Shown piece by piece: positions 6,145 through 14,274 of a stretch of DNA of 64,000 nucleotides. Each line of letters opens with the position of its first letter. The stretch's first letter is position 1. The DNA is from Candidatus Melainabacteria bacterium. Lineage in GTDB: Bacteria; Cyanobacteriota; Vampirovibrionia; Obscuribacterales; Obscuribacteraceae. The notes beneath the pieces are model-generated. The model saw only the letters and a program-made list of their open reading frames with translations. It had not been told where the DNA came from and ran no database searches. The DNA is taken from contig JADJWK010000001.1 of the NCBI GenBank assembly GCA_016716405.1, positions 2,232,001 to 2,296,000 of the forward strand, read 5' to 3'. A program made the position numbers and the translations under genes.

Positions 6145-8122
6145 GTTGGAGCTCGATGCTGGCGGCGATCATTGCTTGACCGATAGTCGATTGCAGGCGG
6201 ACCAGGCTGCTGTCCTCGGCATTGGCGAGCTGCGAGACTGCCTGAAAATCGTCGGGAATTATGGTGGGAGTCGGATCGTCCCAGGACAGTTTCATCCTGG
6301 TTGGGCAGAGGTCTTTGGCGCCTGACTGCTCGGGCGAGACAAAGCAGGTAAGGGTGCGATTCTTGAGAGAGTCGGGGGTGACGTCGAGCTTGTCGGTTCC
6401 GAACACCAGGCCGAGCTGCTCGGTGCCCGGGTTGTTATCGAACTGCATCCATCCGTCGGCCGGGACCGCGTAGTCCTGGCCTTTTTTGAGGAAGTTCTGG
6501 GTGCCGTAGGCGGCGTTGGGGAAGAGGACATCGCTCTTGCCGGTGGTGCCTCTGCGCATCACCAGGTAGGCATAGCCGTCGGTCTCGGGGATCAGGTGGA
6601 AGCGTATCGAGTCGCCGGAGCGGAATTCCATCTTGTTGTTGCAGCGGTAGGTTTTGCCGTCTCTGTGCAGCTCGATCCAGTAGTTGATCTGCGGTGCCGA
6701 TTTGGTGGCGATCCGATGCTCGAATTCTTTCCTGGGCGGAGCCGGGGGAATCTTCGGCACGATTGCAATCTTCGGGCTGGTAGCGGGGCTGGTGCTAGGG
6801 TCGTCGCCTATTTTTGTGTCGGAATATGCCTGGAGTGATGCCACTACCGGCAGTTTGTTTTTCGCGCTGGCGATCTGGCTGCCCAGGGGCACGATATTGC
6901 GGTCGATCCATGTAGCGACGAAATTGATGTCATCCGGCTTGAACTGTCCTTCCTCGAAGATCAGGTGCTCGGAGTTCTTGCTCAGGACCATCTGGCGGTT
7001 TGCGGTGCCGAGTCGCTCGAAGAGTTTCCATGTGCCCGCCGGGCGAATGAGCTTGTCATTGGTGCCCTGGATGAAGAGCACAGGTTTGTCCTTGACCATG
7101 GACGCGGCTTCCAGGTTGTCGGACATGAAATTGTCCAGTTGGACGAACTCTTTGGGCGAAAAGCTCGTGCGCATCAGGGGATCGTCGGTCCACTGCTTGC
7201 GCACCTCTTCTTTGTCCGAGATCTTCTCTACGGCGGTGAGTGCGACGTCTTTGATAGGCTTGCGGTAGCCTCCGAATATGGTGCTGATCCCGGCCTTGAT
7301 CCCGACCAGGGCTTCGCCGCCGGTGAGACCGAAACGATCCCGGGCAGGCACCGAGGAGATCAAGCCCTCCACGAGACCAGGGTAGAGAGCCGTCGCTCTG
7401 AGCGCCATGGCGCCGCCCATCGACTCTCCCAGGAGCACCACGGGGATGCCCGGCTGCTCCCGGCGGATCTGCTCGAGCATCGCTTTGATGTCGACCAGGC
7501 AGCCGTCGAAATCGAGCTCGGTGCGCTCGGCGATTCGCTTGGACTCGCCGAAGCCGCGCAGGTCGATGGCGTAGACGGCGATGCCCCTGTTCGCCATCTC
7601 TTTGCCGAAAGCGTCGAAGCAGCCTTTGTGCAGACTGAATCCATGCAAACAGAGTATAGCCAGGCGTGGCTTTCCTTCTCCGGGTAGCCAGGAAAGGCTG
7701 GGTGCTTCCTTGGAGGCTTTGGTGGGCAGCACGATGGCCTTGCGGCCTGCCTGGTCGTCGGCGTTTTCACCCGGTGCTCCGGCATGTGCAGCGGGTTGGG
7801 CACCGGTTGCGGCTGCGGCATGGGCACCGGGTTGGGTACCGGCTCCGGCTCCGGCTCCGGGTTTGGTACCGGCTGCGGCATGGGCACCGGGTTGGGTACC
7901 GGCTCCGGCATGGGCTCCGGCATGGGCTCCAGCATGGGCTTCGGCATGGGCTCCAGCATGGGCTCCGGCTGCGGCTGCGGCATGGGCTCCAGCATGGGCT
8001 CCGGCTGCGGCTGCGCCATGGGCACCGGCTCCGTTTTCTGCTACCGCAGGCAAGGATCCTGTCTGGTAGAGCGCCAGCAGCGATAGAGACGCAGAGAATA
8101 TGATTCGATTGCGGATTAGCAC
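6134..8122 (-). CDS. secreted alpha/beta hydrolase with GAH repeats and C-terminal DUF4384
   Basis: The 662-residue protein has a signal peptide (residues about 1-28, ending PAVAEN). A low-complexity Gly-Ala-His region covers about 31-118. A serine-aminopeptidase S33/monoacylglycerol-lipase-type hydrolase domain spans about 150-420, with LCLHGF oxyanion segment, nucleophile elbow GESMGG, acid residue in GTNDKLI and His in NSEHLIF. The C-terminal domain (about 495-600: GDSIRFHLIPETDGYAYLV, then SDVLFPN) matches DUF4384, which is normally attached to bacterial caspase domains. Here the caspase-like domain is instead in the next gene, whose start overlaps this stop by 11 bp. The two probably act together in the periplasm or at the cell surface. 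The ester or amide substrate is unknown. Confidence 0.85.
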   Translation of the reverse strand: MLIRNRIIFSASLSLLALYQTGSLPAVAENGAGAHGAAAAGAHAGAHAAAAAGAHAGAHAEAHAGAHAGAHAGAGTQPGAHAAAGTKPGAGAGAGTQPGAHAAAATGAQPAAHAGAPGENADDQAGRKAIVLPTKASKEAPSLSWLPGEGKPRLAILCLHGFSLHKGCFDAFGKEMANRGIAVYAIDLRGFGESKRIAERTELDFDGCLVDIKAMLEQIRREQPGIPVVLLGESMGGAMALRATALYPGLVEGLISSVPARDRFGLTGGEALVGIKAGISTIFGGYRKPIKDVALTAVEKISDKEEVRKQWTDDPLMRTSFSPKEFVQLDNFMSDNLEAASMVKDKPVLFIQGTNDKLIRPAGTWKLFERLGTANRQMVLSKNSEHLIFEEGQFKPDDINFVATWIDRNIVPLGSQIASAKNKLPVVASLQAYSDTKIGDDPSTSPATSPKIAIVPKIPPAPPRKEFEHRIATKSAPQINYWIELHRDGKTYRCNNKMEFRSGDSIRFHLIPETDGYAYLVMRRGTTGKSDVLFPNAAYGTQNFLKKGQDYAVPADGWMQFDNNPGTEQLGLVFGTDKLDVTPDSLKNRTLTCFVSPEQSGAKDLCPTRMKLSWDDPTPTIIPDDFQAVSQLANAEDSSLVRLQSTIGQAMIAASIELQHGN
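7770..8030. repeat. GAHA-type coding repeat
   Basis: A run of 6-, 12- and 18-bp related units (GGCATGGGCTCCAGC-like on the plus strand) encodes Gly-Ala-His-Ala and QPGAHAAA motifs across about 85 residues of the hydrolase. It contains about 17 histidines. The repeats are in frame and vary mainly by exchange of unit types. Confidence 0.85.
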
Positions 8123-8457
8123 GGCTGGTCACCGACCCGGACGAAACTGCTTGATTCCGGCTCCTAACAAAGTATACCCCAGCCGGGCATACCTTCGCTT
8201 TCGGGGTTGACCCTGTTGCAAATAATGTCTGGCGGCTCCAAGATGGAAGTGCGGCTTTGGCACCGGAAACCCTTACTAACACGGATTACACCAGTCGTCT
8301 CAAGGACAGGATCCGTCGCGCTTCCGCCTGGCGGCACCGCTGTCCGCGGGGCAGGACTTGGGAGCTTTTCCTGAATCGCTCTCGATTCGAGGGGGTTTGA
8401 CGCTGAGAATCGCGAGTCGTTCTTCTTGTTCGTCGCCGGCTTCGTCCTGCTGGCTGG
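8123..8457. other. intergenic stretch, no gene supported
   Basis: About 335 bp between divergently oriented genes. A 110-codon minus-strand frame crosses it, but its composition (Pro/Ser/Arg-rich, no domain, no signal or ribosome-binding site) is that of a chance frame in GC-rich DNA. It should contain the promoter for the hydrolase/caspase-like pair. Confidence 0.5.
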
Positions 8458-8724
8458 TTGTTTATGGGGGACGGTGAGTCCGGGGAGCCTGGTCAAGATC
8501 TGGTTCTCCTTCCAGAGGAGGCTTCCTCCCCTGCCGTATCATTTAACTTAACGGCCGAAGACGAGTCTGTGGAGCGAGCCCGGCTGAGGCTGGAGACTGC
8601 CGAACCGGACTTCCCGAGGCATGGCTATTGCCCGGACAACGCCTTGCAGCTCTACCTGATAGGGAGCGCCTTCAAGCTTGTCCGGGCCGGCGCCGCCAAC
8701 CCCGAAGCCGAATACCTTATATGA
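8458..8724 (+). CDS. hypothetical small ORF, possibly coupled to the next
   Basis: An 88-codon frame starts TTG at 8458, with ATG two codons on. It encodes an acidic protein with no recognised domain. Its stop overlaps the ATG of the next frame as ATGA (8721-8724), an arrangement typical of translational coupling, and that is the main reason to list it. There is no ribosome-binding site and the composition is mixed. It may be a decaying gene instead. Confidence 0.3.
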   Translation: MFMGDGESGEPGQDLVLLPEEASSPAVSFNLTAEDESVERARLRLETAEPDFPRHGYCPDNALQLYLIGSAFKLVRAGAANPEAEYLI

Positions 8725-9437
8725 GATGGGCCCTCTTCGCTCCTGGCAGCGTGCGCTTTCTCATGAATGTTCAGGCGTTTCAGGTGGCTTATGTGCTCAT
8801 GGAGTCCTGGCTCGACCAATGTCTGGAAGCGGGCTGCCAGGCTGCAAGCGGGTTTATGCAGGCTGCCCGGCACGGGTCTTTGACCGCCTGTGCCGAAAGT
8901 CTCTGGGCGCTGAAGAAGGCTGTTCCATCTGAGGCGTTCCGGAAAGGGGAGACCAATGTCGTGGCCTCTGTCGGCAAATATGGTGGCGCCCGGGAGGCGG
9001 CGGAGCTGACCGTCTTATATGATTTTGGACCGGAAGTCGAGGTAGACCGGAGCTTTGCTCTCGAGCTATACAGTCACTGGTTGCCAGCGAGAACTGGTCG
9101 AACTCCAGGGAGGAAGACCTTTTTCGCGCAGGGCCGGAAAGTCGGGTGGAGTAGCTGGAGGACTCTTCCGTGTATTCCGGCACTGCTTTTGCGGACGATA
9201 ATTGCGGTGGCGAGGGCCGGGACTGAGCCAGGTATTACAGGGCGCACGGGCATTGCCGGGTTCGGCAGTCTTGTCCCGGTCTTCTGTGCCAGGAGCTATA
9301 ATGATGGAGGCGAGTTCCCGGGCCAGCGGTCACTATGTTTTTATGCAGAACGAGGAATGTCAGCTCCCGCCGCCGATCGGGAAGGCTTGATATCGTCATT
9401 ATCGCGGTGGTGTCCCTGCTCCTTGTCGCCGGATTGA
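8721..9437 (+). CDS. hypothetical protein, N-terminal half more convincing
   Basis: ATG at 8721 overlaps the preceding stop. The first 110 codons look coding, with a helical amphipathic stretch (MNVQAFQVAYVLMESWLDQC, then GCQAASGFMQAARHG) that faintly resembles granule-associated phasin-like helices. After about residue 150 the frame becomes Arg/Gly/Pro-rich and runs 103 bp into the next gene. That suggests the real gene is shorter or has decayed by frameshift. No family was recognised with confidence. Confidence 0.35.
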   Translation: MRWALFAPGSVRFLMNVQAFQVAYVLMESWLDQCLEAGCQAASGFMQAARHGSLTACAESLWALKKAVPSEAFRKGETNVVASVGKYGGAREAAELTVLYDFGPEVEVDRSFALELYSHWLPARTGRTPGRKTFFAQGRKVGWSSWRTLPCIPALLLRTIIAVARAGTEPGITGRTGIAGFGSLVPVFCARSYNDGGEFPGQRSLCFYAERGMSAPAADREGLISSLSRWCPCSLSPD

Positions 9438-10447
9438 TCTATGTGATTTTCCAGATCATCGGACATTCCGAGCAGCATGTCGACGCGGTTAGAAAGACCA
9501 GAGTCAATTATGACGAGTCTCTGGACTGGCGCCCCGATGCCAAGTTGAGCGAGCAACGCATTCGCGATGATCTCGATCGCCATCCCAGCCAGAAGAAGGC
9601 CGACTATAGCGAGCTGGAAGTCAATGAGACCTGCATGAAGCTCATTGGTCGAATGTCCAAGCTGCAAGAGCTGAAATTGACCAGGGCTACGATCAAGGAT
9701 CCCTGGCTGCGCTATCTGGCTCCCCTGCCGCTGCGCAGTCTCGGGCTCCACGGCACCACGCTCACCGACAAGGGTATTCCCTATTTATTGAAACTGCAAT
9801 GTCTCACTCACGTGAGCATCGGGGACACCGATGTGACCGACAGGGGTCTCGAGATCCTATCGCAGTCGCCGACCATCACCAAACTCGAGATCAATCTCGG
9901 ACGCTGTATCACTAATGACGGTATCAAACATCTCGGTAGGATGACAAGGCTCACCACCCTCGATATCGGAAACTCTCGCAAAGTAGACGGGCGGTGCCTT
10001 CCTTATCTAAAAGACTTGAAAAGCCTTTCCCAGCTCAATATAGAGGCCATTCCGGTGACGCCCCAGGACCTCAGTGTGCTTTCGGAGCTTCCGATTGCCT
10101 CCCTGGACGTCTCCAACAGTGGGCTATCTGATGCGTGTGTTCCGGAGCTGGCTAAAATCAAGAGCCTGGTGATATTGAGTCTGACCAGCAGTGATTTCTC
10201 CGGTCCGAGTATCAAGGAGTTCGCGCGCTTGAAGAACCTCAGGCACCTCAGTCTCAAGAGCTGTCCCAATGTCGATGAGAAGTCGGTCGAAGAGCTGAGA
10301 GCCATGATGCCGGGGTGCAATGTGAAGTATTCGCAGGAGTCGGGGTTGACCGAGAAGATCAAGAAGAACGAGATGAAGCAAGAAGTCCAGTTCCTCGAGA
10401 GCGAGGTCAAGAAGGAAATGGACAAATACGAGAAGAGCGACGATTAG
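9335..10447 (+). CDS. membrane-anchored leucine-rich-repeat protein
   Basis: The 370-residue protein has a basic N-terminus followed by a transmembrane helix (about residues 19-42, IVIIAVVSLLLVAGLIYVIF). From about 90 to 310 are LRRs of the cysteine-containing/RNI type: LQELKLTRATIKDPWLRYL, LRSLGLHGTTLTDKGIPYL, THVSIGDTDVTDRGLEIL, and others ending LRHLSLKSCPNVDEKSVEEL. The last 50 residues are a charged coiled coil (EKIKKNEMKQEVQFLESEVK). It is probably a surface-exposed or periplasmic protein-binding scaffold. The following 286 bp up to 10733 show no gene. Confidence 0.85.
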   Translation: MFLCRTRNVSSRRRSGRLDIVIIAVVSLLLVAGLIYVIFQIIGHSEQHVDAVRKTRVNYDESLDWRPDAKLSEQRIRDDLDRHPSQKKADYSELEVNETCMKLIGRMSKLQELKLTRATIKDPWLRYLAPLPLRSLGLHGTTLTDKGIPYLLKLQCLTHVSIGDTDVTDRGLEILSQSPTITKLEINLGRCITNDGIKHLGRMTRLTTLDIGNSRKVDGRCLPYLKDLKSLSQLNIEAIPVTPQDLSVLSELPIASLDVSNSGLSDACVPELAKIKSLVILSLTSSDFSGPSIKEFARLKNLRHLSLKSCPNVDEKSVEELRAMMPGCNVKYSQESGLTEKIKKNEMKQEVQFLESEVKKEMDKYEKSDD

Positions 10448-10733
10448 ATTTAACGTAACAGCTACGTGTTTCCACCACTGCAACGCGGGATTCGATATCA
10501 AAAGTTTGCCAGTGGTGAGGCTGGAAAGCATGGACAGGTGGTTGTTTCCGGGTTCGCGCCTGGCGCTTGTCTCGAGAAGGTCAGGTACACAATGGTCACA
10601 AACCAACAATAGATTGAAGGCATCGCAGTCCCCGCGACCGTTGGTTTTTCGGGCTATCGAGCCTCCTGTTTCTTGAACTCCCCAATTCAAGAATTTCTTT
10701 GTCCCTTCCCCCAATAACTGAAGCAAGACCATC

Positions 10734-13049
10734 ATGTGGTCCGAACGTCCTTTTTCAATAGATCCAGCCGATTCCGTCAAGCCGGCCAGGAAGCTCCCTG
10801 GTACGGAGGCGAGCGTGCCTCTGCCGGCGGAGTTGGTGGACGGAAGAGAAGACGAGAGCAAAGAGACGGACAGTAAAGAGAACAGCTCCGAAGCCGAAAA
10901 GAGCGAATCTTTCGAGGCCGGAGCCGAGAAAGCCGGAGCCGAGAAAGCTGGAGCCGAGAGAGCCGGAGCCGAGAAAGCTGGAGCCGAGAGAGCCGGAGCC
11001 GACAAGACTCGGTCCGGAGCCGGCAATAACGGGACGTCCAGGAATGACATCGATTTCACTCCCATCGATTTCGGCGAGTTCCAGCCTCCCGCCGTCAGAA
11101 TCGCCGGTGGTGTCAGTATCACATATGATGGCTCGGCGCCCGCTGACCCTGAGCCTGCCGCTGCCAGCCAGGCTGTATGCCGGGACACCGGCGGGTCGGC
11201 AGGTTTTGCCAGGGAGGGCGGTCTTCTCGAGGACCTGACGCCTTCGGTCGATATCGTGGATCTCTCCGCATCGGCTTCGACCTATGGAAGCTCGCAGACC
11301 TATGCGACCTCTGTTACCCCGTTCCCCGATCTGGGATATGGAGGGCTCGAGCGCAAAGGGCTTGTGGATGCCGAGGTCGTGGAGCCCCAGCTTGATAAGA
11401 ACGGCTTCTCCGACAATGTTCGACGGTCCCGGGAAAATCTTACCGAGCTCATGGAACAGCATCTGGACGCGCCGCAGCGCCAGCGCTTCCAGGTAATTCT
11501 CGACCGCTTCGAGCTTCGCGGCAGGGAGCGCGTCGAGGCGCAGGTGGCCGCCGGTCAGGATCAGAATCAGTGCATGGCGGAGTGGGATCAGAAGATCTGC
11601 CGGTCCTACGACAGCCTGGCTACCATGCTCAATCCCAACCTGCCGAATGCCACCTATGATCTCAATGTTCGCGCCAAGCTCGTTGAAGCGGCGGCTTTCT
11701 CGCTCGCCTGTCCCGTGAAAGCCAACGACCAGGGCAACTGGGGCTGCTGCTGGATGATCTCGGGCGTGTTCGCCGGAGTAATCCAGTATCCCGATCGCAT
11801 GTCGGACATGCTTGCCCAGCTCTCGAACACCGGCTCCTACACTGACATCGATGGACGCTCCTGGACGCCTCCCAGGGGTTTGCTTTCCATCACCAGCCAG
11901 GGCGGGCGGTGGACCATCGAGAATTGCGGCGGAGGGCACCGCAGCCCTGTCTCCGAGATCTGGACGAGCGTGGCCGCTTACCTGTCCGAGGACGGACGTC
12001 GCACCGATCGCGGTGCCAGCGGCGGTACGGAGAGTGCCTGCAACCACGCCATGAAGAAGATCACCGGCGACACCTGGACCGTAACCTCCGAGCGGGCCAT
12101 GGTCGACAAGCGCATGCAGAAGGAGCTGCTGGAGAAGGGCGCTTATATATGTGTCTATCCCGGTCATATGTACCTGGCTGCTCTCGAGAAGCACGGCAAT
12201 GAGTGGCTTCTCTGTGCCAGCTTGCAGCATGGCGACGGGGGACGCCGCGTCAACGGCACCGTCTCCGACCTGCAATCATGGACGATCACCGGCGGCCGCC
12301 GCGGCTACAACCCGGATATCAACCTTCCAGAGTGTCAGGACTCTCCCACCGGACCGATAGGCAACGACTGGCCTGGAGGAGGCGGCTACGACTGGCCGGA
12401 CTTTCCCTTCCCCATCGGTCCGGATCCCTGGCCGCTTCTGGGCGCGGGCAGTCTCACCGATTTCGTCCTCTCCCTTCACGAAGAGCGAGACCGGCGGCTG
12501 GCAAAGGAGCGCGCCGAGGACGAGGAAGAAGAGAAGAAGAAGCGCGAGGAGCAGAGACGCAGGGAAGAGATCGAGATTGCCGAAGCGAAGGCGGAAGAGG
12601 AGCTCCGCCTGGAGAAGAAGCGCATGGCGGAGCTCGAGGCCGAGCAGAAGGCTGCCCGGGAGAGACGCCAGGCGGAGCTCGCGTCCGCCGAGCAAGACGG
12701 TCTCGTGCAGCAGGAAAGGCAGGGTAAGCTGCGCCAGGAGGCTGAGGTCAACCGCTTGCTGGCAATGGAGAACCGGCAATCTCCTGAAAAGGCAGGCGAG
12801 TTCATGCACAAGAGCCAGCTCGCTCAGGCGCAGATTAACACCAGCCGCCCGCTCTCGACTCAGATTATCGATCGCCAGAGCTTCAACCTGCCCAATTTCG
12901 CCAGTGCCCTGAGCGATTTCAGATCGCACCGGATTCCTGTGGCAAGCGAGTTGACCAACCGTCTCGAGCGGATCGCACCGGCCTCAGATCTTAAAATCAA
13001 GACGGACAAGACCAAGTATACTGGTAACCCACCGGAGTCGGCAGTGTGA
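10734..13049 (+). CDS. papain-like cysteine peptidase-type protein with AGAEK repeats and coiled-coil tail
   Basis: The 771-residue protein has no signal peptide. A charged N-terminal region contains six AGAE[KR]/AGADK five-residue repeats (about residues 62-91). A middle segment holds a papain-type signature: DQGNWGCCWMISG at about residue 330, with the oxyanion Gln and the Cys-Trp pair, and a likely catalytic His in YPGHMYLAALEK at about 480. A Gly/Pro/Trp-rich stretch follows. Then comes a long E/K/R coiled coil (about 585-680) and a Ser/Asn-rich tail. An active cysteine peptidase or transglutaminase-like fold is inferred; the Asn of the triad is not obvious. The gene ends in a GTGA overlap with the next one, so the two are probably translated together. 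Confidence 0.72.
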   Translation: MWSERPFSIDPADSVKPARKLPGTEASVPLPAELVDGREDESKETDSKENSSEAEKSESFEAGAEKAGAEKAGAERAGAEKAGAERAGADKTRSGAGNNGTSRNDIDFTPIDFGEFQPPAVRIAGGVSITYDGSAPADPEPAAASQAVCRDTGGSAGFAREGGLLEDLTPSVDIVDLSASASTYGSSQTYATSVTPFPDLGYGGLERKGLVDAEVVEPQLDKNGFSDNVRRSRENLTELMEQHLDAPQRQRFQVILDRFELRGRERVEAQVAAGQDQNQCMAEWDQKICRSYDSLATMLNPNLPNATYDLNVRAKLVEAAAFSLACPVKANDQGNWGCCWMISGVFAGVIQYPDRMSDMLAQLSNTGSYTDIDGRSWTPPRGLLSITSQGGRWTIENCGGGHRSPVSEIWTSVAAYLSEDGRRTDRGASGGTESACNHAMKKITGDTWTVTSERAMVDKRMQKELLEKGAYICVYPGHMYLAALEKHGNEWLLCASLQHGDGGRRVNGTVSDLQSWTITGGRRGYNPDINLPECQDSPTGPIGNDWPGGGGYDWPDFPFPIGPDPWPLLGAGSLTDFVLSLHEERDRRLAKERAEDEEEEKKKREEQRRREEIEIAEAKAEEELRLEKKRMAELEAEQKAARERRQAELASAEQDGLVQQERQGKLRQEAEVNRLLAMENRQSPEKAGEFMHKSQLAQAQINTSRPLSTQIIDRQSFNLPNFASALSDFRSHRIPVASELTNRLERIAPASDLKIKTDKTKYTGNPPESAV
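10917..11006. repeat. 15-bp coding tandem repeat (AGAEK)
   Basis: Six units of about 15 bp (GCCGGAGCCGAGAAA and variants) encode AGAEK/AGAER/AGADK in the N-terminal region of the papain-like gene. Synonymous variants alternate (GCC/GCT, AAA/AGA), which indicates expansion by unit pairs. Confidence 0.88.
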
Positions 13050-13762
13050 CCGTGACCACAACCATCGAAAATAACGGCATGATCGAGCGGATGCGTCTGC
13101 CCGAGGCCTTCTCGCCGGCTATGCTGGCAGGCGAGCAGCACCACGGCTATCTCGAGTTCAAGGGGCGCGGCTCCTGCGCTCTCATTTGCTACGAGGAGAA
13201 TTCCCGGAGCTTTTCTGATCACGAGACTGCTATTGTGGCTCAGGCTCTCTCGGAAAGGCTTGGCGCCGGGGAATCAAGAGCAATAAGCCAGGACAGCGAG
13301 CTTTTCGAGGTGCTCTGCTTCTGCTTCGTATTTGGTGGTGCCCTTACTCGCGGTGGCACCGTCATGGATATGCCGCGTTGCTCCTGGGAATTGTATGGTG
13401 TCGAAGTCGGCACGGCAAACGGTGGTGCAGCCGGTACTGGCGCGGCAAGCGGCTCGATAAGAATGTCGGTAGGCGATTCAGCCGTTAGCGTGGCGGGCAG
13501 CTCAGCCGGTAGTCCGGCAAGCGACTCTGCCCGGACTGTGATCGCAGGACGTCTGAAATTCCTTGATGTCTCCGGAAAACGTAGCAAGAGGGAAGTCGTG
13601 GTCGTTCTGCCGCAGGCTCCCGGACCGGAAGGATGCGGTTATCTCTGGCTCGAGGGCGGCTCGTCGGACATCCGCCGATTCGAGTCAAACTTCATGCAGG
13701 CGCTGGCGGCAGCGAGCTACCGTCAGCGCTGGTCTGGTGATTCGGATTTCGCCGGATACTGA
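13046..13762 (+). CDS. hypothetical protein coupled to the papain-like gene
   Basis: GTG at 13046 overlaps the preceding stop as GTGA. The 238-residue product has two globular parts, LEFKGRGSCALICYEE...SDHETAIVAQALSERL and a C-terminal half with REVVVVLPQAPGPEGCGYLW. A Gly/Ala/Ser-rich linker (about 130-165) joins them. It has no signal peptide or membrane segment and matches no family I recognise. The overlap suggests a partner of the peptidase-like protein, for example an inhibitor, chaperone or regulator. That is inference from position only. Confidence 0.68.
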   Translation: MTVTTTIENNGMIERMRLPEAFSPAMLAGEQHHGYLEFKGRGSCALICYEENSRSFSDHETAIVAQALSERLGAGESRAISQDSELFEVLCFCFVFGGALTRGGTVMDMPRCSWELYGVEVGTANGGAAGTGAASGSIRMSVGDSAVSVAGSSAGSPASDSARTVIAGRLKFLDVSGKRSKREVVVVLPQAPGPEGCGYLWLEGGSSDIRRFESNFMQALAAASYRQRWSGDSDFAGY

Positions 13763-13937
13763 TCCTCGCGGGTATCGTCTGGCCTCGAAGAGCAGACCAA
13801 AATCGGCAAATCCAAGCCTGTCGGAGTTTGAGAATTTATTCATATTACAGGCAGTTTTTGTGCAGGTGCATATATTGGAGAACACAGGCGCTTGTCAATA
13901 GTCCATAATCCTGTGGCTACTAATCGGAGACTACTTG

Positions 13938-14237
13938 ATGAATCCGAAGACTAATCGATCCCTTTCGGTTTCCTTGCTTATCGTATCCATGCTGGTGGTT
14001 CTCTTTGCCAATTGCGCTATCGCGGGCAAGGGTGGCGGGTTCGTCGACACTGATGGCGATGGAATCGCCGACGGCGCGGACCAATTTCCGTTCGATCCCA
14101 ACAACGGAGCCGGGAACGGCAATCAGAATGAAGAATCCAGCAGTAGCTCCGGCCCGAGCCCCGATAGCAGCTCGAGCAGCAGCTCGGGCTCCAGCAGCAG
14201 CTCAAGCTCCAGCTCCAGCGGATCTGAGGAAACATAG
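13938..14237 (+). CDS. small secreted protein with a thrombospondin-3-type calcium repeat and Ser-rich tail
   Basis: ATG 13938 is preceded by GGAG eight bases upstream. The 99-residue product has a signal peptide (about 1-28, ending CAIAGK). One thrombospondin type 3/EF-hand-like calcium loop follows (VDTDGDGIADGADQFPFDPN). The tail is about 35 residues of almost pure serine with a few Gly/Pro. Such repeats bind Ca2+ in secreted bacterial proteins. The polyserine tail may be a linker or a site of modification. It faces the RDD gene convergently. Confidence 0.8.
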   Translation: MNPKTNRSLSVSLLIVSMLVVLFANCAIAGKGGGFVDTDGDGIADGADQFPFDPNNGAGNGNQNEESSSSSGPSPDSSSSSSSGSSSSSSSSSSGSEET

Positions 14238-14274
14238 ATCTGTCCTCGATCTGTCCTCGAGATCTGTTTGTTAC

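Noticed and set aside
8164..8496. 110-codon minus-strand ORF upstream of the hydrolase gene
   Set aside because: Composition is Pro/Ser/Arg-rich with no domain or ribosome-binding site, and it would sit on the promoter of the hydrolase gene.
8458..8760. In-frame TGA at 8722 as a selenocysteine codon
   Set aside because: Reading through adds only about a dozen residues before another stop, with no conserved context; the ATGA overlap explains the site better.
9297..9302. TATAAT upstream of the LRR gene as a promoter
   Set aside because: No -35 element lies at a suitable distance, and the site overlaps a short frame with its own AGGAG.
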